From assembly GCA_046329515.1 (NCBI GenBank), contig JAXLUM010000001.1:930001-994000 (forward strand): a DNA stretch of 64,000 nt, read 5' to 3'. Source of the DNA: Bog-950 sp046329515 (lineage in GTDB: Bacteria > Bacteroidota > Bacteroidia > Chitinophagales > LD1). Under the pieces are notes generated by a model, which saw only the letters and a program-made list of their open reading frames with translations, was not told the DNA's origin and did not search any database. Of this stretch, positions 27,130 through 35,854 are shown piece after piece. Made by a program: the position numbers and the translations under genes. Numbering within the stretch: position 1 is the first letter of the stretch; each line of letters starts with the position of its first letter.

Positions 27130-28677
27130 TTACTGCATTAACTCCTCGCGGCTTTTCGGCTTGCGCTCAATTTGCCAATCAAAGTCTTTCAGCTTTTTCT
27201 GTTCCTCCGTAAGCATTTTTATAGGGGTAAAAACGGCTTCCGGTTTTTGGCGGAATGTGATTCGGTTAATTTTTTTGTCTTTAAAGTAAAGCGTCATGTT
27301 AGCGCTTAGCGCTTTGTTATTGCCCACATACTTTTCCTTGTCATCCTTACCGAAGTAAAGACTCTCCGCATTGCCTATTACATCAACATTGGCCAATTCA
27401 TTGTCTTTAAAATAGCCGAATATGTCGGTGCCTTTTATCTGGTCAAAATACTTATCGCTTGAAGGGGAAATGATAAAGCCCGATTTGTAAATGCTGAGTT
27501 TATCGGCCTTTCGGTTCTTTGTTGTAAGGTAAATAGTATCGCCGCTCATTTGCACCTCACCACTCCAAAGTACGGGCTTGTAAAACATGCGGAAGGTGGA
27601 ATCTTCAAACGAATAAAAAAGCGAGTCGCAAACGCCCTGCATATCCTTCATAAACAGGCGCACATGGTGGTAAGCATAAAAGTTACGAACCGAATCGGTG
27701 CTCGATTTATTGGAGGACTTTAAAGTATCAGCCGTCATGAATAAAGAATCTTTATCCATCTTATAAATCAATAAAGGCTTTTGCGTTGCCATTATAAATT
27801 GTGCGCTGTCATAATACTCAGCATAGTTGCCAAATAACTCGGTAGTCATTGATGAATCAATCCAATGAAAGGAGTTAACCGATTTACCGAAACCGCGGAA
27901 ACGTTCATAATATAAACTGTCGCTCCAAATAGTTTGTGGAGGGTCTACCACCTTGGTGTTTTTACCAAAAGAGGCTACATCGCGCTTACTATCATACCAG
28001 CCATTGTCACAAAAAATACGGCTCTTTTTATTTATAATTTCAGTGTTACCGTAAAAGGTAGAAACCTTTGTGTTGGTATTGTATTTAAGTGTATCGGAAG
28101 TAAGGTTGTAGTTGGGGTCGGTAATTACCACATCGCCGTTAAAAAAGGCATCGCTGGTATTGCTGTAGTAATAGCCTTTATGGCTGGTTATAACCGTGCT
28201 ATCGCGCGTAATAACGCCATCCTGCAGGTAGTAGGCTACTTTGCTTTTTACATCATAAAATAACTCGCGGGTGGTAAGCACCATGCGCGAGTCAGTAAGG
28301 CGTGCGTTACCTGTAAGGCGCGCAAACTTTTTATTGCCATCGTGGTGTAAAACGTTGGAGTAGGCATCAACCGTATCCTGCTGAATATGTACATGGCCCC
28401 AGGCATCAACAGAGTTGCTTTCTTTATCAAGGTTAGCGCTATCGCACCACATTAAAATTTCTTCCTGCCGCAGCTGCACATTACCAACCAGCTTAGTGTA
28501 TTTCTTACCATCTATTTCCTGAAACTTCAGGTAGTCAGCATTTAATATTTCAACTTCTTTTTTCTCAGTATTGTCTGCAGCGGGTGTGCTGACAGTGCTT
28601 TGGGCCAATGAAGAACTACAGAAAAGTAGCAGAAAGCAAAAATTAAAAATTAAAAATGATAAATGATAAATGGGCAA
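27130..28677 (-). CDS. OstA-like protein (LptA/LptD N-terminal-type beta-jellyroll repeats)
   Basis: About 515 residues if translation starts at the TTG on 28675-28677. The mature part is a chain of LptA/OstA strands (YTKLVGNVQLRQEEILMWCDSANL; GHVHIQQDTVDAYSNVL; TGNARLTDSRMVL; KVSTFYGNTEI), the periplasmic jellyroll that conducts lipopolysaccharide. The frame is open to 28887, but those 70 codons overlap the IVP gene and look non-coding. From the TTG the protein starts with a hydrophobic core ending SSSLAQS, a credible signal peptide. That core is encoded by AT-rich repeat DNA beside the IVP gene, so the original start may have been displaced. It probably works with the LptD encoded nearby. 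Confidence 0.75.
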   Translation of the reverse strand: MPIYHLSFLIFNFCFLLLFCSSSLAQSTVSTPAADNTEKKEVEILNADYLKFQEIDGKKYTKLVGNVQLRQEEILMWCDSANLDKESNSVDAWGHVHIQQDTVDAYSNVLHHDGNKKFARLTGNARLTDSRMVLTTRELFYDVKSKVAYYLQDGVITRDSTVITSHKGYYYSNTSDAFFNGDVVITDPNYNLTSDTLKYNTNTKVSTFYGNTEIINKKSRIFCDNGWYDSKRDVASFGKNTKVVDPPQTIWSDSLYYERFRGFGKSVNSFHWIDSSMTTELFGNYAEYYDSAQFIMATQKPLLIYKMDKDSLFMTADTLKSSNKSSTDSVRNFYAYHHVRLFMKDMQGVCDSLFYSFEDSTFRMFYKPVLWSGEVQMSGDTIYLTTKNRKADKLSIYKSGFIISPSSDKYFDQIKGTDIFGYFKDNELANVDVIGNAESLYFGKDDKEKYVGNNKALSANMTLYFKDKKINRITFRQKPEAVFTPIKMLTEEQKKLKDFDWQIERKPKSREELMQ

Positions 28678-29090
28678 AACAGCTTCAGGCCTTTCTTTTA
28701 GCCTCTGATTTTCTTTTAGAGGTTGTTTTAAGAATAGATGAAAGAATGCTGATAATCTCTTCGCAATCCTTGTGCAGCGATTCAAACATTTTTCCATCAA
28801 TAAATCCAGTTGCATGCAAAAGGCGTAGCCAATACCTTGTTTCACGGGCCTCTTTATAAGCAATTCCCATTTTTGCCGCAAAATCATGATATGAAAAACC
28901 TCCTACTGCTTCCTCAGCGTTAGCACCAATAGAAGTGCCGCTGCGGACGATTTGTGATGATAAATTACGTTCATTTTTTTTAGTCTTCAGGTAAGTAGCG
29001 AGTTTTACTATTCTAACCGCGAAATCAAACGATTTAGTTAGAATGATATTTTCCTTTTCAGCAGGCATTGATAATTTTCAATTTATCATT
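28651..29090. repeat. IVP module with flanking AATGATAAAT inverted repeats
   Basis: The four-helix-bundle gene is bracketed by AATGATAAAT (28655-28664 and again, overlapping, 28662-28671) and the reverse complement ATTTATCATT (29081-29090). The left edge also holds two direct AATTAAAAA units (28640-28655). This A/T-rich symmetrical framing suggests the gene and its flanks were inserted together between the MCE and OstA-like genes. No transposase or target-site duplication is evident. Confidence 0.55.
28685..29068 (-). CDS. Four-helix-bundle (23S rRNA intervening-sequence type) protein
   Basis: A 127-residue protein with the IVP family signature: KSFDFAVRIVKLA, then SSQIVRSGTSIGANAEEAVG, DFAAKMGIAYKEARETRYWLRLL and a basic Lys/Arg tail. 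Members fold as S23-like four-helix bundles that form pentamers; they were first seen inside 23S rRNA intervening sequences and are related to the Avd accessory protein of diversity-generating retroelements. Here the gene is free-standing, and I see no reverse transcriptase or template repeat. It lies between the MCE gene and the OstA-like gene on the same strand, probably a recent insertion. Function unknown. Confidence 0.88.
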   Translation of the reverse strand: MPAEKENIILTKSFDFAVRIVKLATYLKTKKNERNLSSQIVRSGTSIGANAEEAVGGFSYHDFAAKMGIAYKEARETRYWLRLLHATGFIDGKMFESLHKDCEEIISILSSILKTTSKRKSEAKRKA

Positions 29091-29102
29091 CCTCATTTCG
29101 GG

Positions 29103-30080
29103 CTACTTGCCGCTTTCGTTATACTTTTTCTCTTTCCTTTCTTCGGCTTTTTTACCGCCAAATACATTTATATTAATGTAGCGGTAAGGGCGGTTCTTAA
29201 CGTCCTTCAACAGGTTGTTTAAGCTTGAAACGGTAGAGTCAACCTTTACATAAAGGCCATCCTCTTTAATTATCTTTCCCAGGGTGCCTTTGCCATTATT
29301 AAGGTCAGTAACCACGCCGTTAAGCTGGGCAATGGTAAGGTTAAGGTTTTGAATAGTTTGTTTAAGGTTAGCCTGCGATAGGGAGTCGGTAATTTTGTTG
29401 GCGTTGTTTACTATGGCTGTAATCTGGTCGTTATTCTTTTCAATATTGGCCATTATGCTTTTAAGGCTGGCAATGGAAAGCTGAATGTTTTGTTGGTTAG
29501 CATCCAGTATAAGGTTGATTTTGGCAATGGCCATATTAACCTCGTTAAGTGTGGTATAAACACTTTTCGGGTTGCGCTCATCAAACAGTTTGCGAATGTC
29601 GCTTACAGTAGTATCCAGTGTTGGCACCATGTGCTGCACATCGCGCATAATAGGGTCAATTTGTGAGCCTATCTGGTCCGTTAAATCGCGCTTAAAGTAC
29701 GTATGGATGGTATCGCCATCTTCGTAATACTTATCGGAACTGCCCATTACCAGGGCAATTTTTTTAGTGCCGAAAAAGTCTGTTGAAAATAACTGGGCAA
29801 TGGTGCTGTCGCTTTTAGGAACCAGCAGGTCTTTCTCTAAATCAAGCCGCACAACAATTTTGCCTGTAAGCGGGTCGCGTTTCATATCGCCTACGCGGCC
29901 TACGGGGTAGCCGTTAATTTCTACCAGGTTTGATTTATATAAACCATCTACTCGGTCGTAAACGGCGTAGTAGTAGTTTTTACGCTCAAAAAGGTCAATA
30001 CCTTTTAAAAAGTAAAAGCCAAGTACGAATATGGCAATAGCAACCGTAGAGAAAATACCGACCTTTACCTGATTACTCAC
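29103..30080 (-). CDS. MCE/MlaD-family lipid transport protein
   Basis: A 325-residue inner-membrane-anchored protein. One transmembrane helix (~6-25), then an MCE domain (~36-115; VDGLYKSNLVEINGYPVGRVGDM), and a long helical/coiled-coil region (~150-290, many NxxIxxLN heptads), with a basic tail. MCE proteins form hexameric rings that carry phospholipids across the periplasm with an ABC transporter (MlaEF type). No permease or ATPase gene is in the window. It lies downstream of the amidase (68 bp) and upstream of the IVP and OstA-like genes, in an envelope-biogenesis cluster. Confidence 0.9.
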   Translation of the reverse strand: MSNQVKVGIFSTVAIAIFVLGFYFLKGIDLFERKNYYYAVYDRVDGLYKSNLVEINGYPVGRVGDMKRDPLTGKIVVRLDLEKDLLVPKSDSTIAQLFSTDFFGTKKIALVMGSSDKYYEDGDTIHTYFKRDLTDQIGSQIDPIMRDVQHMVPTLDTTVSDIRKLFDERNPKSVYTTLNEVNMAIAKINLILDANQQNIQLSIASLKSIMANIEKNNDQITAIVNNANKITDSLSQANLKQTIQNLNLTIAQLNGVVTDLNNGKGTLGKIIKEDGLYVKVDSTVSSLNNLLKDVKNRPYRYININVFGGKKAEERKEKKYNESGK

Positions 30081-30096
30081 GCATGAATAGTTTCGC

Positions 30097-30104
30097 CAAA
30101 AATA
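30097..30104 (-). promoter_or_regulatory. -7 element upstream of the MCE gene
   Basis: CAAAAATA on the plus strand is TATTTTTG on the minus strand, an exact TAnnTTTG, 16 nt upstream of the MCE ATG and inside the 68-bp gap after the amidase. No TTG is seen at -33, so it may be fortuitous. Confidence 0.3.
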
Positions 30105-30148
30105 TGTTTTTGAAAGAGAAATAAAAATGAAGCGAGGGCGGCAGGCTA

Positions 30149-31768
30149 TTATTCCAGGGCCTTCATTTCATCGGGGCCCATGCGGTTACCGTTTTTAAAG
30201 CCCACTATAAAGGCTGCGTTGTAACCTGCACCTTTGGCAACGTCCAGTAGCTTTTTCGCCTCGGCATAGGTTTTAACATTACCGCCGTAGTAACGGGTAA
30301 AGCCGTTAGGCAACTCCTCGGCAGAAAGCACGGTGAAAAGCTTTGATACTTTATCGTATTCCTTTAAGCCGCCTTTAAGCGCAAACAACTGAATTTTAAA
30401 CAGTGTTCCGTTTTCAGCCTTATGCTCGGGCACCAAAGGCGATTTGCCTTCCGATTTTATTTCAGGCGCTGTGTTGTTTGCATTGCTGTTGTTGTTAGCC
30501 GGTGCAGTATTGTTATTGGCTGCAGTTGTAGTGTTGTTGTTAGCATTGTTGGTATTGCTGCTTCCGTTATTGGCAGGCTTAACTTTATTATCAGCCGGTT
30601 GCGATTTTGGATTGCCTGATTTATCGAACAAACTGCTAAGTGAAGTTGTATCGAAAGGGTTTAAGTTGCTTGGCTTAACGTAAATAGGTTGCACATCTTC
30701 ACTAACCACACTCTTTATGGCCTTGCCGCCACCACTGGCATTTTCAATAGGCTTACGGATTTTTGTACCTGCTGTGGTAGTTACATAAGGCAGCGGGTCT
30801 TTATTGCCTGAAGTGCTAACCTCAGCATTAGTTGTTGCAGGGTTGGTTTTGTTCTCAACTGCAGGGGTAGTGGTTTTATTCTCCGTTACAGGCTGTGTAA
30901 CGGTTTTGTTTTCCGGGTTGCGCTTTACTGAAGTAGTATCAACTGCGACAACGGTTTTGGTATCGTTTTTTACCTGCTCGGTTATAAACTGCTCGCCTTC
31001 GCTGTTCTCCATTTCAAACTTGTAATCCTTAAAGGCATTAAACAGTGAGGTGGCTATTAAATCCTGTCCTTTAATTGAGTTAAGGAACTTTTCTTCTTCA
31101 GGGTTAGAAACAAAACCTATTTCAGCTAAAATGCTTGGCATTGTAGTTTTGTAAAGCACATAAAAGCCGGCTTGTTTTACCCCCAGGCTTTTACGCTTGC
31201 CGTAATTTTCCATTTGGTTCTCTACTTTGCTGGCCAGGTCAATGCTTTGATCTAAAAAAGCATTTTGCTTCATGCTCATTATAATATGGCCTTCAGGCGA
31301 GTTAGGGTCAAACTCGTAGTTTTTGTCCTTATCATCTTCCAGGTTAATTACCGCGTTCTCGCGTTTTGCTACTTCAAGGTTAGCTTCGGTACGGTGCAAG
31401 CCCAAAACATAGCAGCTTGAACCATAGGTTTCGGCATTAGGAGAGGAGTTGATGTGCACGGCAATAAAAAGGTCCGCTTTGGCTTTATTGGCTATTTCAG
31501 CGCGTTCGTGCAATTCAAGAAATACATCCGTTTTGCGGGTGTATATCACATTTACGTCCGGAAAGTTCTTCTGAATGTAGTCGCCCAGTTTTAAGGCAAC
31601 CACTAGGGCAATATCCTTTTCGTTGGTTTTGCCCGGGCCGCTCGCGCCGGGGTCTTTGCCACCGTGGCCTGCGTCGATAACCACCGTTTTCAGCGCAAAA
31701 TTATTATTAGCGTTTACAGAAGTGAACGCTGTAAGTAGTAGGATGTACAATAAGTGCTGAAATCTCAC
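30149..31768 (-). CDS. N-acetylmuramoyl-L-alanine amidase with C-terminal SPOR-like domain
   Basis: A 539-residue exported peptidoglycan hydrolase. Signal peptide (1-20), then an Amidase_3 domain (~26-250) with zinc ligands His35 (IDAGHGGKDPGA), Glu50 and His105 (AVHINSS) and catalytic Glu216 (LAEIGFV). A long disordered Asn/Thr/Ala/Pro-rich linker (~255-440) includes runs of Asn. The end (~450-530; LFKIQLFALKG, then FTRYYGGNVKTYAEAKKLL) resembles a SPOR domain, which binds denuded septal glycan. It would cleave peptide stems during cell division. It is divergent from lptD, whose upstream region overlaps its 5' end. Confidence 0.88.
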   Translation of the reverse strand: MRFQHLLYILLLTAFTSVNANNNFALKTVVIDAGHGGKDPGASGPGKTNEKDIALVVALKLGDYIQKNFPDVNVIYTRKTDVFLELHERAEIANKAKADLFIAVHINSSPNAETYGSSCYVLGLHRTEANLEVAKRENAVINLEDDKDKNYEFDPNSPEGHIIMSMKQNAFLDQSIDLASKVENQMENYGKRKSLGVKQAGFYVLYKTTMPSILAEIGFVSNPEEEKFLNSIKGQDLIATSLFNAFKDYKFEMENSEGEQFITEQVKNDTKTVVAVDTTSVKRNPENKTVTQPVTENKTTTPAVENKTNPATTNAEVSTSGNKDPLPYVTTTAGTKIRKPIENASGGGKAIKSVVSEDVQPIYVKPSNLNPFDTTSLSSLFDKSGNPKSQPADNKVKPANNGSSNTNNANNNTTTAANNNTAPANNNSNANNTAPEIKSEGKSPLVPEHKAENGTLFKIQLFALKGGLKEYDKVSKLFTVLSAEELPNGFTRYYGGNVKTYAEAKKLLDVAKGAGYNAAFIVGFKNGNRMGPDEMKALE

Positions 31769-31781
31769 GTTTCGGATTTTT

Positions 31782-31789
31782 TATTTTTG
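31782..31789 (+). promoter_or_regulatory. -7 element upstream of lptD
   Basis: TATTTTTG is an exact TAnnTTTG on the plus strand. If it works, transcription begins after 31790. That rules out the earlier in-frame start at 31754 and supports the ATG at 31895. No -33 TTG is obvious. Confidence 0.4.
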
Positions 31790-31894
31790 ACGCAGCATTT
31801 TCATCTATTCAGCATTGAAGCAAACTATATATTTCCAGCCGCAAATTTGAAGTTGTTACGCCAAATATACCTTAGCATAAAGCATTCAAACCTT

Positions 31895-34549
31895 ATGACA
31901 GTGCTGTTTTTAACAACAGCAGTGCTATTACTGTCTAATTTACTGAATGCAAGATGCAGTCATGTACCAAACTTCATAAACAATTCTCTCGGTTATGCGC
32001 AGGACAGCCTTAAACCTGGCGGTTTACGAGCCCTGGCCAAAAACGATTCCACCATATTAAACGACAGTATAGAGGTAATTGTTACGGACACCCTAAGCCG
32101 TAACGATACAGTAAGCACTAACGAGGATATTAAAGACCCCATAAACTACCAGGCTGAAGACAGCATAGTGTATGATATGGAGACCAAGAAAATGTACCTG
32201 TATAACGGTGCTGATATTAAATACCAAAAGATAAACCTGAAAGCCGATGCTGTTGATTTTGACTGGAATACGTTTAACCTGACGGCTGAAGGCGTAACCG
32301 ATAGCATGGGCCACGAAACAGGCCGGCCGCTGTTTAAAGATGAAACCAATGAATACAAGGCCCGAAAAATGAAGTACAACTTTAAAACCAAGAAGGGCAT
32401 TGTATATGAAGTTACCACCAAAGAAGGGGAAGCCTACATACACAGCTATTCCGTTAAAAAGAATGAATACGATGAGTGGTACGGGCAAGCGGCTAAGTAC
32501 ACTACCTGCGATTTAGACCATCCGCACTTTTACTTTAAAGCCAAAAAAGTAAAGGTGGTGCCTAATAAAGTTATGGTAACGGGCCCCGCCAACCTTTGGG
32601 TGGGCGATGTGCCTACACCTTTAGTTCTGCCATTTGGTTTGTTTCCGGTAAAGCAGGGCCGCCGCAGCGGTTTAGTAGTACCTGAATACGGTCAGGATAA
32701 CCTGCACGGGTTCTTTTTGCGTAATGGCGGCTACTACTGGGCGGTTAATGATTACCTATCGCTTAAGTTTACAGAGATGGTTTCCACCAACGGAACCTTT
32801 GGTGGAGGCGTGGCAGCCAGTTATAACCTGCGCTACAAATTTTCAGGCGCTGTTGCCTTTAGCTACCTGCGTAATAATCCTGCGGACCCTGATTTGCCGC
32901 ATGCCAAAGCCAGCAACTCCTACAGTTTTGTTTGGACGCATACGCAAGACCCTCGTTCTATGCCAAACTCCACCTTTGGTGCAAGCGTACAGGTACAAAG
33001 TGCTGATTACAACCAAAGCGTAGGTAACTTCGACCAGCGTTTATTGAATACCTCCTTTAACAGCAGTGTAAACTACTCTCATTCGTTTCCTAAATCACCT
33101 TTCAATATTTCTATTGGCATGCGCCATTCGCAAAACCTGCTAACGCGCGATATATCCTTTACCATTCCAACAGTTCGCCTTTCCATGAGCCGTGTTGCGC
33201 CCTTTAAGGCAAAAATTCAAATGGGCAAACCTAAATGGTATGAGAATATAGGCTTTACCTACGCTTTTGAATTTACCAATAACCTCACCACAAAAGACTC
33301 TTTAATTTTTCAGAAGGATATTGCTAATAAACTATCTATGGGTGTAAACCAAACCTTTAGGATTGATGCGCCTATTACTCTTTTCAAGTATCTAAACGTA
33401 AACCCTGCATTTGATTACCAGGAGCGCACCTACTTCCGCAGTACAACAAAGAGTTGGGTAACCAATAGTGATACCAGCGGGTACATTCGCACAGATACAG
33501 CATGGAAGTTTAATTCGGCCCGCAACTTTAATGCTTCGGTTTCTTTAAGCACTAAAATTATTGGTATTTTTAAATTTAAGAACAGTAAGCTGAAGGCTAT
33601 TAAGCACGTATTTACACCTACAGTAGGCTTCAATTACCATCCTGATTTCAGCAAACCTTTTTGGCATTATTACAGAACCGTACAAAGCGACACCACAGGT
33701 CAAAACTATGCGCTTTACCAGGTATTTGACCCTAACCCGGTTTACGGGGTGCCCGGTGCGGGGCGGGAAGGTTCTATTTCGTTCGGCCTCCTGAACAACC
33801 TTGAAATGAAGGTGTTTTCGAAGAAGGATACAGTTAATAATGAAAAGAAAGTGGGCTTACTGGATCAGATAAGTTTAACCGGCAGCTACAACTTTGCGGC
33901 GGATAGTATGCGTTTAGGCTTCTTTAATCTAACGGCTGTTTCATCGCGCATATTCAATTTAATTAACCTGAATTTTAATGCAATTTTTGACCCGTACACA
34001 ACGGACTCCTTCAATCATCGTATTAATACTTTTGAATATACACGTAACAGGCGCCTGTTGCGCTTTTACAGTGCCAACATTAGTGCAAGTATGTCGTTGC
34101 ACAGTAAAATGCGGCCTACCACGGAACCTGTAAGTAATTTACAACCGGCGTATGTGGCCGACTATGTTAGTTATAACCCTAACCAGATTTATGATTTTGA
34201 TATTCCATGGAATGTTAACCTCAGCTACCGCTTTAACTTAACCCGCGGTACTACTTTTAAGCCCGATACTATAATAACGGTGCAATCAGTAAACGCACAA
34301 GCTGATTTTAATATTACCAAACACTGGAAGGTGGCTGTTAGTACAGGTTTTGATATTACCCGCAAGCAGGTTACCCTTACCAACATTAGTGTAATACGCG
34401 ACCTGCACTGCTGGGAGCTAAGCTTTACGTACACCCCGGCCCTGCCGACTTCACCGTACCAACAGTTTACTATTTTATTACATCCAAAGAGTGCAACGCT
34501 TAAGGATTTGAAAATACAGCGCAAAAATAATGCTTACGCTAACCAATGA
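31895..34549 (+). CDS. lptD: LptD-like outer-membrane LPS assembly protein
   Basis: An 884-residue protein from the ATG at 31895 (TVLFLTTAVLLLSNLLNARC), a signal-like start; the open frame runs 47 codons further up but overlaps the amidase 5' end. Residues ~90-220 form an OstA/LptA-like jellyroll (VYDMETKKMYLYNGADIKYQ, VDFDWNTFNLTAEG). The remainder is a large beta-barrel with alternating aromatic strands, as in the Bacteroidota 'putative LPS assembly protein LptD'. It would insert LPS into the outer leaflet with LptE and receive it from periplasmic OstA-like/LptA protein encoded 3 kb away on the opposite strand. It is followed closely by cinA (21 bp). Confidence 0.85.
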   Translation: MTVLFLTTAVLLLSNLLNARCSHVPNFINNSLGYAQDSLKPGGLRALAKNDSTILNDSIEVIVTDTLSRNDTVSTNEDIKDPINYQAEDSIVYDMETKKMYLYNGADIKYQKINLKADAVDFDWNTFNLTAEGVTDSMGHETGRPLFKDETNEYKARKMKYNFKTKKGIVYEVTTKEGEAYIHSYSVKKNEYDEWYGQAAKYTTCDLDHPHFYFKAKKVKVVPNKVMVTGPANLWVGDVPTPLVLPFGLFPVKQGRRSGLVVPEYGQDNLHGFFLRNGGYYWAVNDYLSLKFTEMVSTNGTFGGGVAASYNLRYKFSGAVAFSYLRNNPADPDLPHAKASNSYSFVWTHTQDPRSMPNSTFGASVQVQSADYNQSVGNFDQRLLNTSFNSSVNYSHSFPKSPFNISIGMRHSQNLLTRDISFTIPTVRLSMSRVAPFKAKIQMGKPKWYENIGFTYAFEFTNNLTTKDSLIFQKDIANKLSMGVNQTFRIDAPITLFKYLNVNPAFDYQERTYFRSTTKSWVTNSDTSGYIRTDTAWKFNSARNFNASVSLSTKIIGIFKFKNSKLKAIKHVFTPTVGFNYHPDFSKPFWHYYRTVQSDTTGQNYALYQVFDPNPVYGVPGAGREGSISFGLLNNLEMKVFSKKDTVNNEKKVGLLDQISLTGSYNFAADSMRLGFFNLTAVSSRIFNLINLNFNAIFDPYTTDSFNHRINTFEYTRNRRLLRFYSANISASMSLHSKMRPTTEPVSNLQPAYVADYVSYNPNQIYDFDIPWNVNLSYRFNLTRGTTFKPDTIITVQSVNAQADFNITKHWKVAVSTGFDITRKQVTLTNISVIRDLHCWELSFTYTPALPTSPYQQFTILLHPKSATLKDLKIQRKNNAYANQ

Positions 34550-34570
34550 TGTTTGTTAATTGATAGAAAG

Positions 34571-35809
34571 ATGAAAGCGACCGTAGTTACCATAGGAGAT
34601 GAGATTTTAATTGGCCAGATTGTAGATACTAATAGCGCCTGGATAGGAGCGCAGTTCAGCGCTTTGGGCGTAAAACTGCACGAGATAATCAGCTGTGGCG
34701 ATGACGGGCTGCAAATTATAAGCGCACTTGAGCGGGCTAAAAGCACATCACAAATAGTATTAATGACCGGTGGCTTAGGACCCACTAAAGATGATATTAC
34801 CAAAAAGACGCTGGTTGAATATTTTAATACGGAACTGGAGTTGAACGAAGAAGTTTGGCAACGCATGGTGCAGATTTTTGAAAGCCGTGGGCGCGAAGTA
34901 TTGGAAATGAACCGTAGCCAGGCAATGATACCGCGCGATTGTATTATGTTGCCTAACATGCGCGGCACTGCGCAAGGTATGTGGTTTGAAAAACAGGAGG
35001 TGGTTTTTATTTCGTTGCCAGGGGTGCCCCATGAGATGAAGCACCTGATGGAAACGCAGGTTTTACCAAGGTTAAAAGAGCGTTTCGAGTTTCCGAAAAT
35101 AATTCATAAAACGATAATGACTTCTGGTGCGGGAGAATCGGTTATTGCTAATAAGCTGAAAGAATTTGAAGAGCAATTACCCCCGCATGTTAAGCTGGCT
35201 TACCTGCCCAACCTTGGCGTGGTAAAGTTGCGCTTAACGGGCAGTGGCGAAGGGGGAAGGTTGCGCAAGGAAATGGAGGAGCAGAAGGAGAAAATGAAGG
35301 AGGTGTTGGGCAAGCTGGTTTATACGGAAGGGGAGGATAGCCTTGAAACATTTATGGGCAAGTTGCTGCTTGAAAAAAATGCAACGGTAAGTTGTGCTGA
35401 AAGCTGTACGGGCGGTTACATAAGTCATTTGCTAACCTCGGTGCCCGGTAGTTCAAAATATTTTGAGGGCAGCGTAATCAGCTATTCGTACGAAGTTAAG
35501 CAGCATATCCTTGGGGTGGATAAGGCTATGTTGGAAGCACGAGGGGCGGTAAGTGAGGAATGTGTGCGGCAAATGTTAGATGGCCTGTTAAAAGAAACCA
35601 AAACCACTTATGGCATTGCGGTTAGTGGTATTGCAGGCCCCGAAGGCGGAACGCCTGATAAGCCCGTAGGCACCGTTTGGGTTGCGGTTGGAACGAAAGA
35701 TAAGGTAGTAGCCAAACGTTTTCAGTTTTTCCCTTCGCGCATGGAAAATATACGCGTTTTTGCCAATTCAGCCCTTAACCTGTTAAGGCTGTTTATACTT
35801 GAGGAATAG
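34571..35809 (+). CDS. cinA: CinA-family protein (MoCF-like N-domain, NMN amidase C-domain)
   Basis: A 412-residue cytoplasmic protein starting at ATG 34571 (MKATVVTIGDEILIGQIVDTN); a TTG 18 bp earlier is also in frame. The N-terminal half is a MoCF/molybdopterin-binding-like domain (GGLGPTKDDITK near 65-77, LPGVPHEM), associated with ADP-ribose pyrophosphatase activity in some homologues. The C-terminal ~160 residues are the nicotinamide-nucleotide amidase domain (AESCTGGYISHLLTSVPGSS, GIAGPEGGTPDKPVGTVW). It recycles NMN in pyridine nucleotide metabolism. It lies 21 bp after lptD and could share its transcript. Confidence 0.92.
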   Translation: MKATVVTIGDEILIGQIVDTNSAWIGAQFSALGVKLHEIISCGDDGLQIISALERAKSTSQIVLMTGGLGPTKDDITKKTLVEYFNTELELNEEVWQRMVQIFESRGREVLEMNRSQAMIPRDCIMLPNMRGTAQGMWFEKQEVVFISLPGVPHEMKHLMETQVLPRLKERFEFPKIIHKTIMTSGAGESVIANKLKEFEEQLPPHVKLAYLPNLGVVKLRLTGSGEGGRLRKEMEEQKEKMKEVLGKLVYTEGEDSLETFMGKLLLEKNATVSCAESCTGGYISHLLTSVPGSSKYFEGSVISYSYEVKQHILGVDKAMLEARGAVSEECVRQMLDGLLKETKTTYGIAVSGIAGPEGGTPDKPVGTVWVAVGTKDKVVAKRFQFFPSRMENIRVFANSALNLLRLFILEE

Positions 35810-35854
35810 GCTTACGCCAAAACGATTATTTTAGCCCCTTGTAAACGAGAATAA

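Noticed and set aside
28678..28887. Upstream extension of the OstA-like gene to 28887
   Set aside because: These codons overlap the IVP gene in another frame on the same strand, and the extra N-terminus is Cys/Lys/Arg-rich with no signal sequence. The TTG at 28675 is preferred.
28685..29068. A diversity-generating retroelement around the four-helix-bundle protein
   Set aside because: The protein resembles Avd only in fold; there is no reverse transcriptase, template repeat or variable repeat near it.
31754..31894. Upstream start of lptD at 31754
   Set aside because: It overlaps the 5' end of the divergent amidase, lies before the TAnnTTTG element at 31782 and gives no better signal peptide than the ATG at 31895.
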